A stretch of 64,000 nucleotides of DNA. Source: Teredinibacter haidensis. Its GTDB lineage: Bacteria; Pseudomonadota; Gammaproteobacteria; Pseudomonadales; Cellvibrionaceae. Shown piece after piece: positions 35,679-45,245 of this stretch. A program made the position numbers and the translations under genes. Within the stretch, counting starts at the first letter, position 1. Every line of letters starts with the position of its first letter. A model generated the notes under the pieces. That model made no database searches, was not told the origin of the DNA, and worked only from the letters and a program-made list of their open reading frames with translations. The stretch spans positions 1,054,001 through 1,118,000 of the forward strand of contig NZ_CP060084.1 in assembly GCF_014211975.1 (NCBI RefSeq), in the 5' to 3' direction.

Positions 35679-36007
35679 TTGGAGGCCTATCTAGGCTAGA
35701 TCGTATATCGTTTTTTTATGGAGGTTTTTCGTCAAAACCTAGATCAAAAAAACGAATTAGAAGTATCGACAAAAAATTAGTCGATTGATAGTTGCGCCTT
35801 GGGTTTTATAATGGAATCAACGCTTTTGGTGTTGATTAGTCTGCCTGGAGAGGCGTGATAGTTAGGGTATAATGTTTGGGGTTTGTGGTACTTTTTGAGA
35901 GGTAACCTGCTCTCGCTTGAGTGAAAATGGAGTTCTAAATTATAGGGAATTGAACCGATAGCGGAATGGCTTAGTCTTCATTTCAATGCCAAGATCTTGG
36001 CGTAAGC

Positions 36008-36073
36008 GTAGCTCAGATTTAATCTAACGGGCACCGGTAAATACAGTAAATTGTAAGATCAAGTCTGAGCTAC
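36008..36073. repeat. inverted repeat beyond the ybiT end
   Basis: GTAGCTCAGATTT (36008-36020) and AAGTCTGAGCTAC (36061-36073) are inverted copies with one mismatch, separated by 40 bases. It lies 5 bp downstream of the minus-strand ybiT stop and could fold at the end of that transcript. It lacks a T-run, so it is not a classical terminator. Confidence 0.4.
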
Positions 36074-36078
36074 TACCG

Positions 36079-37674
36079 TTATTGTGTTACTACTTGGCTT
36101 TCCAGATACTCATCATACGTTCCCTGGAAGTCTACAAGGGTCTCGTTTTTGATTTCGACAACTCGTGTCGCCAAAGAAGATACAAACTCTCGGTCGTGGC
36201 TGACAAATATGAGTGTGCCGGGGTAGTGTTCCAGCGCGAGGTTCAAGGCTTCAATCGATTCCATATCTAAGTGGTTGGTTGGTTCATCCATTATTAGCAC
36301 ATTGGTATCTTGCATCATTAACTTGCCGAAAAGTAATCTATTCTTCTCTCCACCCGAGCAAACAGTTACTTTCTTTTCAAAGTCGTCTGCAGAGAACAAT
36401 AAACGGCCCAGTGTCGCACGAACGATTTGGTCATCGTGGCTGGGTTTTCGCCATTGGCTCATCCAATCAAAAAGATTTAGATCACTATTGAAATCTGCAC
36501 TGCTATCTTGAGGGCAGTAGCCGAGCGTGGCGTTTTCCGCCCACTGAATTTTACCGTTATTGGGTTTCAATTCGTTCATTAAACAGCGCAAAAGGGTAGT
36601 TTTACCCGCACCATTTTCTCCGATAATGGCTAGGCGTGCCCCTGCTTCTAAAATAAGGTTGCCCTTGTTGAAGAGGGAGGCATCTTCAAATGCGTGCCCA
36701 ATGTTCTCCAAGATAAGTGCTTGGCGATGAAGTTTTTTATCTTGATTGAAGCGAATGTAAGGGTTAACCCGACTGGAGGGCTTGATATCCTCGAGCTTAA
36801 TTTTGGTGAGTCGTTTTGCGCGGGATGTCGCTTGTTTGGCTTTCGATGCGTTGGCGGAAAAACGGCTAACAAATTGTTGTAGCTCGGCGATTTGGGCTTT
36901 TTTCTTGGCATTCTCGTTTTGCATCGTTTCGCGAGCCTGGGTCGATGCAGTCATAAAGTCATCGTAGCTGCCGGGGTATACGCGCAGTTCGCCATAGTCG
37001 ATATCAGCCATGTGTGTGCATACGGCGTTCAAAAAGTGGCGATCGTGGGAAATGATGATCATGGTGCTGTTGCGCTGGTTGAGCACACCTTCCAGCCAGC
37101 GAATGGTATTGATGTCGAGGTTGTTGGTGGGTTCGTCGAGGAGCAAAAAATCAGGTTCGGCGAAAAGCGCTTGTGCCAAAAGGACCCTTAATTTCAAGCC
37201 TGGTGCAACTTCGCTCATTGGTCCAAAGTGGTAATTTATGTCGATTCCTGCGCCAATCAGTATGTCGCCAGCGCGACTCTCTGCACTGTACCCATCTATC
37301 TCGGCAAAGTGTGTTTCAAGTTCAGCGACCTTCATGCCGTCTTCTTCGCTCATCTCCGATAAGCTGTAGATACGTTCACGCTCTCGCTTAATCTCCCACA
37401 GGTCTTTGTGGCCCATAATGACGGTGTCAATTACGGAGTATTCTTCAAATGCAAACTGATCCTGGTTTAGTTTGCCTATGCGCGTATTTGGGGCGATTGA
37501 CACATTACCTGCGCTTGGAATGAGGCTTCCGTCCAGTATTTTCATGAATGTTGATTTGCCACAGCCGTTGGCGCCGATTAGGCCGTAGCGGTTGCCGTTG
37601 GCAAATTTCACTGAAATATTTTCAAACAGAGGTTTGGCACCAAACTGCATGGTGATATTGGCGGTAGAGATCAT
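36079..37674 (-). CDS. ybiT: ABC-F family ATPase, YbiT type
   Basis: ABC-F proteins are soluble, twin-ATPase proteins that act on the ribosome rather than in transport. The 531 residues and motif details match E. coli Ybi[21 protein letters not shown] at the N-terminus, Walker [30 protein letters not shown], the weak first signature [15 protein letters not shown], Walker [12 protein letters not shown], the linker [20 protein letters not shown], the second Walker [10 protein letters not shown], signature [15 protein letters not shown], Walker [13 protein letters not shown] and the end [20 protein letters not shown]. All catalytic residues are present. It is monocistronic. Confidence 0.95.
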   Translation of the reverse strand: MISTANITMQFGAKPLFENISVKFANGNRYGLIGANGCGKSTFMKILDGSLIPSAGNVSIAPNTRIGKLNQDQFAFEEYSVIDTVIMGHKDLWEIKRERERIYSLSEMSEEDGMKVAELETHFAEIDGYSAESRAGDILIGAGIDINYHFGPMSEVAPGLKLRVLLAQALFAEPDFLLLDEPTNNLDINTIRWLEGVLNQRNSTMIIISHDRHFLNAVCTHMADIDYGELRVYPGSYDDFMTASTQARETMQNENAKKKAQIAELQQFVSRFSANASKAKQATSRAKRLTKIKLEDIKPSSRVNPYIRFNQDKKLHRQALILENIGHAFEDASLFNKGNLILEAGARLAIIGENGAGKTTLLRCLMNELKPNNGKIQWAENATLGYCPQDSSADFNSDLNLFDWMSQWRKPSHDDQIVRATLGRLLFSADDFEKKVTVCSGGEKNRLLFGKLMMQDTNVLIMDEPTNHLDMESIEALNLALEHYPGTLIFVSHDREFVSSLATRVVEIKNETLVDFQGTYDEYLESQVVTQ

Positions 37675-37905
37675 GGAATTCCCGTAAAACGTTCAAGACA
37701 AATAAGCGTAAAGGGGCGGCACTATAGGGATTTCAACGTGAAAGGTCGAGCAAATATTGGCCAGTCTCCGCGTTTCAGTACAAGGTTTTCAGCACCGTCT
37801 ATTGTTTTTCCTGGCTGCAAATGGCCATAGAACCATCGCGCTGCTAACGTATGAGAACCGGTGGCGTTGCGACAAATTGCGCCACGCTTAGCCGCTAAGG
37901 GACTT

Positions 37906-38688
37906 TCAGAGGCCCGCCAGCCAGCCCTTTAGCTCTTCGGCCACTAGCTTGCGGTGTTCGCCAAGAAATGCCAGCAGCTTTGCGGGTGAAGTAGATAGTA
38001 CTCGTGACCCGGGGAATCCGATGGCTTTGGCTTTGGCGATACAGGCTGAATGCTCGCCCAAGTCCCATGCTGCATGGGCGTCACTGGCAAACACGACTTT
38101 CCAGTCGTGCTTATCTACCAGTTCGAGCAGTTGTAAGCAATAGCTCTCACTGCCGGTACGTGAGTGGGTGAAGGAGCTATTGTTGATTTCGATGGCGACA
38201 TTATTGTCTTTGGCGGCGCGAACAACTTCTTCCTGATGTATAGGGTAATTGGGGTTGCCTGGGTGGCCCAGTATCTGGCATAGACCTGATTCCATTGCGG
38301 CGATAGCTGCTTTTGTGTGCGTGTGTATATCTGCGGGCGGAAATACAGGCTCGTGAAAGCTGGCGATAGATATATCGAGAAATGGGACTAAATTCGGCGG
38401 AATATCCAGGGCCTCCATGCCGTGATGCCCGCACGCGGAGTGTTTCCCCGCTGGCAGAATATTGGCTTCAATCCCTCTTAGCATGGCGACACCATTCACA
38501 ATTCTCGGAATAATTTTCATGTTGCCAAAGTGCCAGTAGTGCGGGGCATCCTGCATCGCGGGGGCGTGGTCGGTAATGGCAAATAGCTGAATGCCTTTTT
38601 CGCGCGCTACGGCAAAGTAGTCGTGAACGGTGCTGTAGGCGTGAGTGCTGGCAACGGTATGGGCGTGGGTGTCGCAAGAAGTCTGCAT
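37906..38688 (-). CDS. ycdX: PHP-domain phosphatase, YcdX family
   Basis: A 260-residue PHP-family metallohydrolase of the YcdX type, with a trinuclear zinc centre in the known structure. The metal-binding residues are visible: CDTHAHTVASTHAYST at the N-terminus (with H-x-H), the ITDHAPAM motif, RGIEANIL, a HHGM segment, ISIASFHEP, QILGHPGNPNYPI, EINNSSF and the C-terminal FASDAHAAWDLGE. Substrate in vivo is uncertain; phosphatase activity is described for YcdX. It is a single gene, convergent with nothing, upstream of which lies the divergent DUF4156 gene. Confidence 0.92.
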   Translation of the reverse strand: MQTSCDTHAHTVASTHAYSTVHDYFAVAREKGIQLFAITDHAPAMQDAPHYWHFGNMKIIPRIVNGVAMLRGIEANILPAGKHSACGHHGMEALDIPPNLVPFLDISIASFHEPVFPPADIHTHTKAAIAAMESGLCQILGHPGNPNYPIHQEEVVRAAKDNNVAIEINNSSFTHSRTGSESYCLQLLELVDKHDWKVVFASDAHAAWDLGEHSACIAKAKAIGFPGSRVLSTSPAKLLAFLGEHRKLVAEELKGWLAGL

Positions 38689-38827
38689 GATGGTTACTTC
38701 GGTTTATCGGCTGAGTTCTCATAGTAAACAACCACTGTGAAGAGTAAAAGACGATATTTTTTTGCAGAGCCGTCGCCGATCCTTGTGTTAGCATGCGGAC
38801 GCACGATTTTCAACGAAAGGGGTTAAT

Positions 38828-39148
38828 ATGAAATCAACCAAATTGATCGTTATTACAGCAGTGTTGGCGTTGACTGCAACGTCTTGTACTTGGGTCAAAC
38901 CTGTCGAGGGCACCGAAGCTGTTGCGCTTGTTAAGGCTAATGCTGTACAGAACTGTAAAAAACTGGGTAAAGCCACTGTTAGCGTTAAAGGCAAGGTCGG
39001 TTTTTTTAATCGTAAAGCCAAAAAGGTGTCTGAGGAGCTGTTGACTCTGGCGCGCAATGAAGCCGTATCGCTGGGTGCAGATACGATTGTCTCCGACTCG
39101 GTTGCAGACGCGGGGAAGCAGAGCTTTTCTCTATACCAGTGTAGATAA
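38828..39148 (+). CDS. DUF4156 lipoprotein
   Basis: A 106-residue protein with a lipoprotein signal (MKSTKLIVITAVLALTATSC, Cys20) followed by WVKPVEGTEAVALVKANAVQ, NCKKLGKATVSVKGKVGFFN and LTLARNEAVSLGADTIVSDS. This is the DUF4156 pattern, small RcsF-like outer-membrane lipoproteins with conserved Cys. The mature part has two Cys besides the lipidated one (NCKK and the C-terminal QCR). No experimental function is known to me. GAAAGGGG precedes the ATG, a good ribosome-binding site. It reads toward htpG. Confidence 0.88.
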   Translation: MKSTKLIVITAVLALTATSCTWVKPVEGTEAVALVKANAVQNCKKLGKATVSVKGKVGFFNRKAKKVSEELLTLARNEAVSLGADTIVSDSVADAGKQSFSLYQCR

Positions 39149-39200
39149 ACCCTTCGGTCAGCCGGCAGCCATAGGGTCGCCGGTTGATTCTTGTCCCAGC

Positions 39201-39230
39201 CCTTGAAATATTCCCACCTAACTCCATATA
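39201..39230 (+). promoter_or_regulatory. sigma-32 (heat-shock) type promoter of htpG
   Basis: CCTTGAAA (39201-39208) and CCATATA (39224-39230) separated by 15-16 bases match the heat-shock consensus CTTGAA and CCCCATNT. It lies about 70 bp upstream of the htpG start, in agreement with heat-shock control of htpG in enterics. I know of no other gene it could serve. Confidence 0.75.
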
Positions 39231-39299
39231 AGCGAGCAACATTCTTTCGATGACTGGGTGCAAGGCGCCCTATAAATTGTGCTTTAAGGAGTAACATCT

Positions 39300-41198
39300 A
39301 TGACCGTTGAGGCCACTAAAGAAACTCGTGGATTTGAAACGGAAGCCAAGCAGCTTCTGCATCTGATGATCCATTCGTTGTATTCCAATAAAGAAATTTT
39401 TCTACGAGAGCTGGTATCCAATGCCTCAGATGCCGCTGATAAACTGCGTTTTGAAGCTTTGCATCACGGGGAGCTATATGAGGACGACCCCGAGCTGAAA
39501 ATCCGTATCAGCTTTGATAAAGAGGCTAATACTGTCACCATTTCCGATAACGGTATTGGTATGAGCCGTGAGGAAGTGATCGACCACCTGGGTACTATCG
39601 CTAAATCTGGAACCGCGCAATTTTTGTCAAACCTCACGGGCGACCAGAAGAAAGATTCCCACCTGATAGGTCAGTTCGGTGTAGGGTTTTATTCTGCCTT
39701 TATCGTGGCTGATAAGGTTACTGTGGAAACCCGTCGTGCGGGAGCAGCGAAGGAAGAGGGGGTTCGCTGGGAGAGCGCAGGGGAAGCTGAGTACAGTGTC
39801 GAAAGCGTGGAGCGTACTGAACGTGGTACCTCCATTATTCTGCACCTGAAAAAAGACCAGCAGGAGTTTGCCGATGGCTGGCGTCTGCGTTCCATTATTA
39901 AGAAATACTCCGACCATATTTCACTGCCTATCGTTATGCAAAAAGAGCATCACGGAGAGGACAAGGGCGAAAAAGAGCCGGAAGACGAAACCGTCAATAC
40001 TGCTACAGCACTGTGGACTCGCTCACGTAACGACGTGACGGAAGAAGAATACAAGGAGTTCTACAAGCATATTTCCCACGATTTCAGTGACCCTGTGAAG
40101 TGGAGCCACAACCGTGTCGAAGGTAAGTTGGACTATACCAGCCTATTATACTTACCCTCCAAAGCACCGTTCGATCTCTATAACCGCGATGCAGCGAAAG
40201 GGTTGAAGCTCTACGTTCAGCGCACCTTTATTATGGATGACGCCGAGCAGTTTCTTCCATTGTACCTGCGGTTTATAAAGGGGGTTGTCGATTCCAACGA
40301 TCTGTCTTTGAACGTATCCCGTGAAATTCTGCAGAAAGACCCAAATATTGACAGTATGCGCTCTGCTCTCACCAAGCGTGTGCTGGATATGCTCGACAAG
40401 TTACGCAAGAACGAGACCGAGCAATACGCAGAGTTTTGGCAAGAGTTTGGTCAGGTATTAAAAGAAGGTCCTGCAGAAGATTTTGCTAACAAAGAGAAAA
40501 TTGCAGGGCTAATGCAGTTTGCAACAACGCATACTGACACCGACGTCCAGGATCAATTTTTGGATAGTTACTTAGAGCGTATGCAAGACGGTCAGGACAA
40601 GATTTATTACGTGGTCGCTGAAAACTTCAACACTGCGAAAAACAGCCCGCACCTTGAAGTTTTCCGCAAGAAGGGGATTGAGGTTCTACTGTTAAGTGAC
40701 CGCGTTGACGATTGGCTTATGGGTCACCTGATGGAGTATAAAGAAAAGCAATTTCAGGACGTAAGCAAGGGTGAGCTTGATCTCGGCAAGCTGGACAGTG
40801 AAGACGAGAAAAAAGAGCAGCAGGAAATAGAAAAGAGTTTTAAAGACTTTGTTAAGCGTATTAAATCAGTGCTTGAGAATGAAGTGGAAGACGTTCGTGT
40901 TACTCACCGCTTAACCGAATCGCCAGCGTGTCTGGTTGTGGGAGAGAACGATATGGGCGCACAGATGAAGCGCCTGTTGGAGTCTGCTGGTCAGGCTGTG
41001 CCTGAGTCTAAGCCTAGCATTGAGATCAATCCCCAACATCCTTTGGTGGAGAAGATGGACAAGGAGACAGACGAAGACCGTTTTGCTGACCTAGCCCATG
41101 TTCTATTCGATCAGGCCAATTTGGCTGAGGGTGGCAGTCTGCAAGATCCGGCGGCTTACGTTAGGCGGTTGAATAAATTGTTAATGGATGTTTCCTGA
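39300..41198 (+). CDS. htpG: Hsp90 chaperone HtpG
   Basis: HtpG is the bacterial Hsp90, an ATP-dependent cytosolic chaperone. The 632 residues are the usual length. The N-terminal GHKL ATP-binding domain has [47 protein letters not shown] and [17 protein letters not shown]. The middle domain has the Hsp90-typical [40 protein letters not shown] and LQKDP segments. The C-terminal dimerisation domain ends [16 protein letters not shown]. An AAGGAG ribosome-binding site precedes the ATG. A heat-shock-type promoter lies just upstream and a terminator hairpin directly downstream. Confidence 0.98.
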   Translation: MTVEATKETRGFETEAKQLLHLMIHSLYSNKEIFLRELVSNASDAADKLRFEALHHGELYEDDPELKIRISFDKEANTVTISDNGIGMSREEVIDHLGTIAKSGTAQFLSNLTGDQKKDSHLIGQFGVGFYSAFIVADKVTVETRRAGAAKEEGVRWESAGEAEYSVESVERTERGTSIILHLKKDQQEFADGWRLRSIIKKYSDHISLPIVMQKEHHGEDKGEKEPEDETVNTATALWTRSRNDVTEEEYKEFYKHISHDFSDPVKWSHNRVEGKLDYTSLLYLPSKAPFDLYNRDAAKGLKLYVQRTFIMDDAEQFLPLYLRFIKGVVDSNDLSLNVSREILQKDPNIDSMRSALTKRVLDMLDKLRKNETEQYAEFWQEFGQVLKEGPAEDFANKEKIAGLMQFATTHTDTDVQDQFLDSYLERMQDGQDKIYYVVAENFNTAKNSPHLEVFRKKGIEVLLLSDRVDDWLMGHLMEYKEKQFQDVSKGELDLGKLDSEDEKKEQQEIEKSFKDFVKRIKSVLENEVEDVRVTHRLTESPACLVVGENDMGAQMKRLLESAGQAVPESKPSIEINPQHPLVEKMDKETDEDRFADLAHVLFDQANLAEGGSLQDPAAYVRRLNKLLMDVS

Positions 41199-41199
41199 T

Positions 41200-41227
41200 A
41201 AATGGCGCTTCGGCGCCATTTTGCTTT
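41200..41227 (+). terminator. Rho-independent terminator of htpG
   Basis: AATGGCGC TTCG GCGCCATT (41201-41220, 8-bp perfect stem, stable TTCG tetraloop) is followed by TTGCTTT. It starts three bases after the htpG stop. Confidence 0.85.
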
Positions 41228-41559
41228 CAGTCGTTTGACAGCCCCCTTTGGGGGGTAGTTTATAGTGAGCTGGATGTCTGACAGGAAGGTTTAGAAGAGA
41301 ATCATCCACGCCGGTGATACGGTGTGATGCACTTTGATTCTGTAGCGCACTGTACATCTCCGTAAGGGAATCATGTCGAAGGTATTAGAATCAATACTCC
41401 AGGCTATACTCCCAAGGCTTTTGTGATATTGCAGGTGTTTGAAGAGTAAAACCGTCTTCACAAGCCCATATTCAGGCTTATCTTCGACAGCGCGTTAACA
41501 AACGCTTTCGATTATACTTAGGCCCCGAGATTTAAACGATAACGATAACGGAACCAGTC
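41228..41559 (+). promoter_or_regulatory. leader region of gpsA with a possible promoter
   Basis: This 332-bp stretch holds no gene. TTGACA (41235-41240) with TTTATA 18 bases downstream is a possible promoter, and its spacer contains a CCCCC-TTT-GGGGG hairpin. If used, the transcript would have a leader of nearly 300 nt before the gpsA start at 41560. The leader includes inverted parts such as GTCGAAGG (41373 region) and TCTTCGAC (41480 region). I do not recognise a known riboswitch class in it. Confidence 0.35.
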
Positions 41560-42594
41560 ATGCCCGAAGCAAAAACGGTAGCAGTACTTGGTGGCGGCAG
41601 TTTTGGTACTGCCATTGCCAATATTATCGCCGCCAATGGTAATAAAACCTATTTGTGGATGCGGGATTCCGCGCGAGCAGAAAAGAGCCAGGCCACTCGA
41701 GAAAACCCTGAATACCTTCCCGGTTATGAGTTAGATCCCAACCTTATAGTGACATCAGACTTGTTACATTGTGTCGAAGAGTGCGATGTAGTCACAATAT
41801 CGGTGCCCAGCAAATCCTTTCGCGAGGTCGCCCGATTAGTGGCTCCCCATATTCGTCCCGGCACCATTGTTCTTAGTACGACCAAAGGTATTGAGGGTGA
41901 TAGTTTTCTGCTTATGAGTCAGATTTTAGAGCAAGAATTGAGCAGTGTGCGCATTGGTGTGCTCAGCGGACCGAACTTTGCGAAGGAAATCATCCAGGGC
42001 CAATATACCGGCAGTGTGATCGCCAGCGAAGACGAATCGGTTATCGAATGTGTACAGCAGGTTTTTGCGTCTGACACATTCCGAATATACAGTAACCGTG
42101 ACCGTTATGGTGTTGAGCTGGGCGGGGCACTAAAAAACATCTATGCCATCGTCACAGGGCTGGCGGCGGCCTTGGGTTGTGGCAGCAATACCTTGGCAAT
42201 GTTACTGACGCGCAGCCTAGCGGAAATGAATCGCCTGGCTACGGAGCTTGGTGCCGATCCCATGACTTTCCTTGGTTTAGCTGGCGTCGGCGATTTGATA
42301 TTGACCTGTACCTCCGATTTAAGCCGTAACTATCGTGTTGGATATGCGCTGGGCAAAGGGAAAAAACTAGATGAAACCCTTGACGATATTGGTCAGGTGG
42401 CGGAAGGTGTCAATACTCTCCGGATCGTTAAGGAAAAATCCGAACAATTAAATGTCTATATGCCGCTGGTTACGGGCTTGTATGAAATTCTGTTTAACGA
42501 CCAGGATATCCCCACGGTAATCCAAGGTTTGATGACAGGTGAAATGAGCAGTGATGTCGATATGCAAGGAGGAGTTAAATGGACGAACAATTGA
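41560..42594 (+). CDS. gpsA: NAD(P)-dependent glycerol-3-phosphate dehydrogenase
   Basis: GpsA makes sn-glycerol 3-phosphate from dihydroxyacetone phosphate for phospholipid synthesis. The 344 residues are the family length. The N-terminal Rossmann motif is [14 protein letters not shown] (about 9-22). Further family motifs are [14 protein letters not shown] [30 protein letters not shown] and the catalytic-lysine region [20 protein letters not shown]. The C-terminal substrate domain has [20 protein letters not shown] and [20 protein letters not shown]. The 3' end overlaps the DUF4389 gene by 16 bp, so the two are coupled. Confidence 0.97.
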   Translation: MPEAKTVAVLGGGSFGTAIANIIAANGNKTYLWMRDSARAEKSQATRENPEYLPGYELDPNLIVTSDLLHCVEECDVVTISVPSKSFREVARLVAPHIRPGTIVLSTTKGIEGDSFLLMSQILEQELSSVRIGVLSGPNFAKEIIQGQYTGSVIASEDESVIECVQQVFASDTFRIYSNRDRYGVELGGALKNIYAIVTGLAAALGCGSNTLAMLLTRSLAEMNRLATELGADPMTFLGLAGVGDLILTCTSDLSRNYRVGYALGKGKKLDETLDDIGQVAEGVNTLRIVKEKSEQLNVYMPLVTGLYEILFNDQDIPTVIQGLMTGEMSSDVDMQGGVKWTNN

Positions 42595-42998
42595 AGTCAA
42601 ATCTAACATCCAGCAAACACTGGATGCGCCTCATTTATATGATTCTATTTGCCATATTCCTACAGCTGGCACTTAGTATTATGTGGGTGCTGGTTGTGGT
42701 TCAGTTTTTATTTGCTTTAATTACAGGCAACGATAATAAAAAGCTGCGGGAATTTTGCAGCGCGCTAACCTGTTACATCAACCAGACCATTCGTTTTCTT
42801 ACTTACAATAGTGACGAAAAACCGTTTCCTTTTTCCGATTGGCCCGAGGCAGAGTTAGTCGCGGAATCGCTTCCCGGTGATTTGGACTCTGAAATTGTTC
42901 CAGAGTCCGAGGCCGAGCAGGAGCAGGAACAGGAGCAGGAACAGGAACAGGAACAGGAACAGGAACAGGAACAGGAACAGCAAGACAAACGGGAGTAA
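42579..42998 (+). CDS. DUF4389 membrane protein with Glu-Gln repeat tail
   Basis: A 139-residue protein. The DUF4389 part (about 15-85) has two close membrane helices ([20 protein letters not shown], then [13 protein letters not shown]) followed by [20 protein letters not shown] and the [12 protein letters not shown] segment, a pattern common in Gammaproteobacteria. The C-terminal tail contains eleven Glu-Gln dipeptides encoded by an uninterrupted hexamer tandem repeat. The start overlaps the end of gpsA by 16 bp, with an AAGGAGG ribosome-binding site inside gpsA. A function is not known to me. It lies before sixA, and the gpsA-DUF4389-sixA order recurs in the group. Confidence 0.85.
   Translation: MDEQLKSNLTSSKHWMRLIYMILFAIFLQLALSIMWVLVVVQFLFALITGNDNKKLREFCSALTCYINQTIRFLTYNSDEKPFPFSDWPEAELVAESLPGDLDSEIVPESEAEQEQEQEQEQEQEQEQEQEQEQQDKRE
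42915..42980 (+). repeat. hexamer tandem repeat (GARCAG), 11 copies
   Basis: Eleven head-to-tail copies of GAGCAG/GAACAG encode (Glu-Gln)11 in the tail of the DUF4389 protein. The last seven units are identical GAACAG. As the unit is two codons, copy-number change alters tail length without breaking the frame. Confidence 0.95.
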
Positions 42999-43005
42999 AC
43001 AGGCT

Positions 43006-43476
43006 GTGAAGATTTTTGTGTTTCGGCACGGTGAAGCCGAATTAAGCTTCGGTGACGATACCCTGAGGCAATTGACCTCACATGGTCGACAGCAAGTTGA
43101 GGATAGCCTGCGTAAAAAATCAGAGATACTTAAATCTACCGATACAGTGCTTACCAGTCCTCTGGTAAGAGCACAGCAAAGCGGCGAAATTTTGCAATGT
43201 TTTTTACCTGCTGCCGAAGTAAGGGCTGTCGACTGGTTAACGCCATCCTCCTCGCCGAAGGATGCGATCCAACAACTTTCCGATTTACAGGAAAAGAGAA
43301 AGATTTCAGTCATTGCTTTAGTGACCCACTTACCGTTTGTAGCCGACTTTATTGAGACCCTTTGTGGTTTACAGCGTGGTAGTATTCGAATGACAACCGG
43401 TAGCCTAGTTGCCATAGAGACTGACGTTATTGCCAAGGGGTGCGCTGAACTTTGCTGGCAATATCATCCACAATAA
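43006..43476 (+). CDS. sixA: phosphohistidine phosphatase SixA
   Basis: SixA is a small histidine-phosphatase-superfamily enzyme that removes phosphate from phosphohistidine in phosphotransfer proteins. From the GTG at 43006 the protein has 156 residues. The N-terminal catalytic motif is FVFRHGEAE (RHG at about residues 7-9), followed by LTSHGRQQVEDSL, VLTSPLVRAQQSGEIL and the second catalytic His in LVTHLPFVADF. The GTG is favoured over any other start because the family begins two or three residues before the F-x-x-RHG strand; an AGG precedes it closely. It starts 7 bp after the DUF4389 stop. Confidence 0.93.
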   Translation: MKIFVFRHGEAELSFGDDTLRQLTSHGRQQVEDSLRKKSEILKSTDTVLTSPLVRAQQSGEILQCFLPAAEVRAVDWLTPSSSPKDAIQQLSDLQEKRKISVIALVTHLPFVADFIETLCGLQRGSIRMTTGSLVAIETDVIAKGCAELCWQYHPQ

Positions 43477-43483
43477 AAATACT

Positions 43484-44344
43484 ATGAATTCAACTGCTGT
43501 TACATGGGATGTCGGTGGTCAAACCATTGCTGGGCTGCGCTGGGGCACCGCTGGTGGTCAGCCAGTCATTGCACTGCATGGATGGCTGGATAATTGCGCA
43601 AGCTTTCAGTTTCTGGCTCCGAAACTGGGTAATATGGATTTGCTTGCACTCGATCTGCCGGGGCATGGGCAGAGTTATCACCGGTCTCACTTAGGCGCTT
43701 ACAATATCTGGCAAGATATTGCCGATATCCTCAGTGTTGCCGAGCAGATGGGCTGGCAGAAATTCTCACTGCTTGGGCACTCTCGTGGCGCAATGATAGC
43801 GACACTTCTCGCTGCAACGTTTCCAGAAAAAATCGAAAGAGTGATGTTGATCGAAGCTTTGGTGCCAGAACCGTTAGACGCTGTTTCAGCACCAGCTCAA
43901 TTGGCTTCGTCCATTGTGAATTTAATGGTCGTAGCCAAAAGAGATCGGCGCTTTTACAGTAGCTTTGAACACGCAGTTGAGTCCCGTATGAATGGCTTTG
44001 TTCCGCTCAATTATGAGGATGCCCGGGCCTTGGCAGAGCGGGGCGTATTGAAGAGTGAGCAGGGCCACTATTGGGCGAACGACTATAAAGTTATGGCGCC
44101 GTCGGAAGTGAAGTTTACCTCGGAGCAGGTCGCCGCTTTTTTAAACTGTTTAAACGCTCCAGTACAGTTAGTTATTGCCAATTCTGGTTTGGTCAAAACG
44201 TTTCGAGAGTATGCGTTTTTCCTGGATTTGATTAAAAATCTCGAAATAGTGGAGTTGGATGGATATCATCATCTGCATATGTCGACGCAAGCAAATACTA
44301 TTGCCAGTCATGCCAACGCTTTTTTCACCGTATCCGGGTCATAA
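43484..44344 (+). CDS. alpha/beta-fold hydrolase
   Basis: The ATG at 43484 gives 286 residues. The alpha/beta hydrolase landmarks are present: oxyanion-hole HGWLDNCASF near residue 29, LLALDLPGHGQS near 53, the nucleophile elbow LLGHSRGAMIA (Ser near residue 101) and a C-terminal catalytic-His region GYHHLHM near 267. Small serine hydrolases of this type (for example esterases and lipase-like proteins) are often found beside sixA and the DUF4892 gene in the Pseudomonadales. The substrate cannot be predicted. It lies 7 bp after sixA and 3 bp before the DUF4892 gene. Confidence 0.9.
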   Translation: MNSTAVTWDVGGQTIAGLRWGTAGGQPVIALHGWLDNCASFQFLAPKLGNMDLLALDLPGHGQSYHRSHLGAYNIWQDIADILSVAEQMGWQKFSLLGHSRGAMIATLLAATFPEKIERVMLIEALVPEPLDAVSAPAQLASSIVNLMVVAKRDRRFYSSFEHAVESRMNGFVPLNYEDARALAERGVLKSEQGHYWANDYKVMAPSEVKFTSEQVAAFLNCLNAPVQLVIANSGLVKTFREYAFFLDLIKNLEIVELDGYHHLHMSTQANTIASHANAFFTVSGS

Positions 44345-44347
44345 ATT

Positions 44348-45220
44348 ATGATAAGAAAACGGCTCATTGTTTTACTCATTGTTTTCATCGCCACATCGGT
44401 TGCGGTAGCTAAAGCGCAGCTTGCAGAGTTGTTTGCGGGTGCGCGTGTTATTTATACACAAACGGTGAGTGATGACGACTATCGTTTGTCTTTATCGGCA
44501 CCTAAAAAAATAAACAGTCAATGGGTGTTTGAGCGAAGGGAAAAGCTTCAGGGAAAAGTGAGCCGCCAAACACTGGAGTTGGAATCGACCTATACCTTTA
44601 ACGACGCAAGGCGACGACTGGAGACTTTTTTTAAAACAAAGCAGGCTCGGCTTCTGTTTTCATGCTCGGGGTTGGATTGCGGTAGTAGCAATGCCTGGGC
44701 GAATGAAGTATTTAAGGTTAAACAGCTCTATGGTCTCGATACTCTGCAGTGGTATCAGGTGTGGGAAACTACGGAAGACGGTATACCGAACTATTTGATT
44801 GCCTATCTGTCCCAGCGGGGAAATCGACGTATATACTTGCAGCTGGAATCGCTTGAGGTCTCTGGGGATCAGGTCGTTTTAATCGAAGCAAATCCAAGGT
44901 CAGTGCTCAACAGCTTATTGGAAAATGCTTTTTATGTGGTTCCAGGCACTTCGGTAGCAGCAGAAAAGAATCAACATCTTGTTACTGTTGCCAGTGCGTT
45001 AAAATTAAGGCCAATGCAAAAAGTGATTGTGGTTGGCCATATCTATCAATCGAGAAAAACGGAAGAGAACCTGCAGCTGTCAGTGCAACTGGCAGAACAG
45101 GTTTACAACAGGTTGATTGTGCTTGGAGTGAGAGAGGCTCAGCTGTCTTTTCACGGTGTTGGCGCCTTGGCGCCTCAGCGGCGTAACGGTTTGAGCCGGG
45201 TGGAGCTCGTTTTACCCTGA
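44348..45220 (+). CDS. DUF4892 exported protein with OmpA-like C-terminus
   Basis: A 290-residue protein with an N-terminal signal peptide (LIVLLIVFIATSVAVAKAQ). The middle has the DUF4892 pattern SDDDYRLSLSAPKKINSQWV, then LELESTYTFNDARRRLETFF and LLFSCSGLDCGSSNAWANEV (with a Cys pair). The C-terminal ~60 residues (VVVGHIYQSRKTEENLQLSV, then QLAEQVYNRLIVLGVREAQL and GVGALAPQRRNGLSRVELVL) follow the OmpA/MotB peptidoglycan-binding order, though the peptidoglycan-binding Asp is not at the canonical GHTD position (GHIY). It lies at the end of the gpsA-led gene run, 3 bp after the hydrolase. Confidence 0.8.
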   Translation: MIRKRLIVLLIVFIATSVAVAKAQLAELFAGARVIYTQTVSDDDYRLSLSAPKKINSQWVFERREKLQGKVSRQTLELESTYTFNDARRRLETFFKTKQARLLFSCSGLDCGSSNAWANEVFKVKQLYGLDTLQWYQVWETTEDGIPNYLIAYLSQRGNRRIYLQLESLEVSGDQVVLIEANPRSVLNSLLENAFYVVPGTSVAAEKNQHLVTVASALKLRPMQKVIVVGHIYQSRKTEENLQLSVQLAEQVYNRLIVLGVREAQLSFHGVGALAPQRRNGLSRVELVLP

Positions 45221-45245
45221 CGGCGCCATTTCTGTAATGGTGTGA

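Larger units (their letters stand above)
35133..36078. other. mostly gene-free stretch with one gene remnant and two palindromes
   Basis: Between the lectin gene and the ABC-F gene I see no intact gene. The stretch contains a remnant frame (separately listed, 35470-35678), a 14-bp palindrome GCCAAGATCTTGGC (35988-36001) and an inverted repeat GTAGCTCAGATTT / AAGTCTGAGCTAC (36008-36020 and 36061-36073) just beyond the end of the ABC-F gene. Confidence 0.5.

Noticed and set aside
36008..36030. tRNA-like GTAGCTCAG motif (D-arm type)
   Set aside because: No acceptor stem, anticodon arm or GGTTCGAATC-type T-arm is found at the right distances.
42855..43436. 193-codon open frame antisense to the DUF4389 gene and sixA
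   Set aside because: Its Leu/Phe/Ser-rich run is the complement of the Glu-Gln repeat; sixA on the other strand is well supported.
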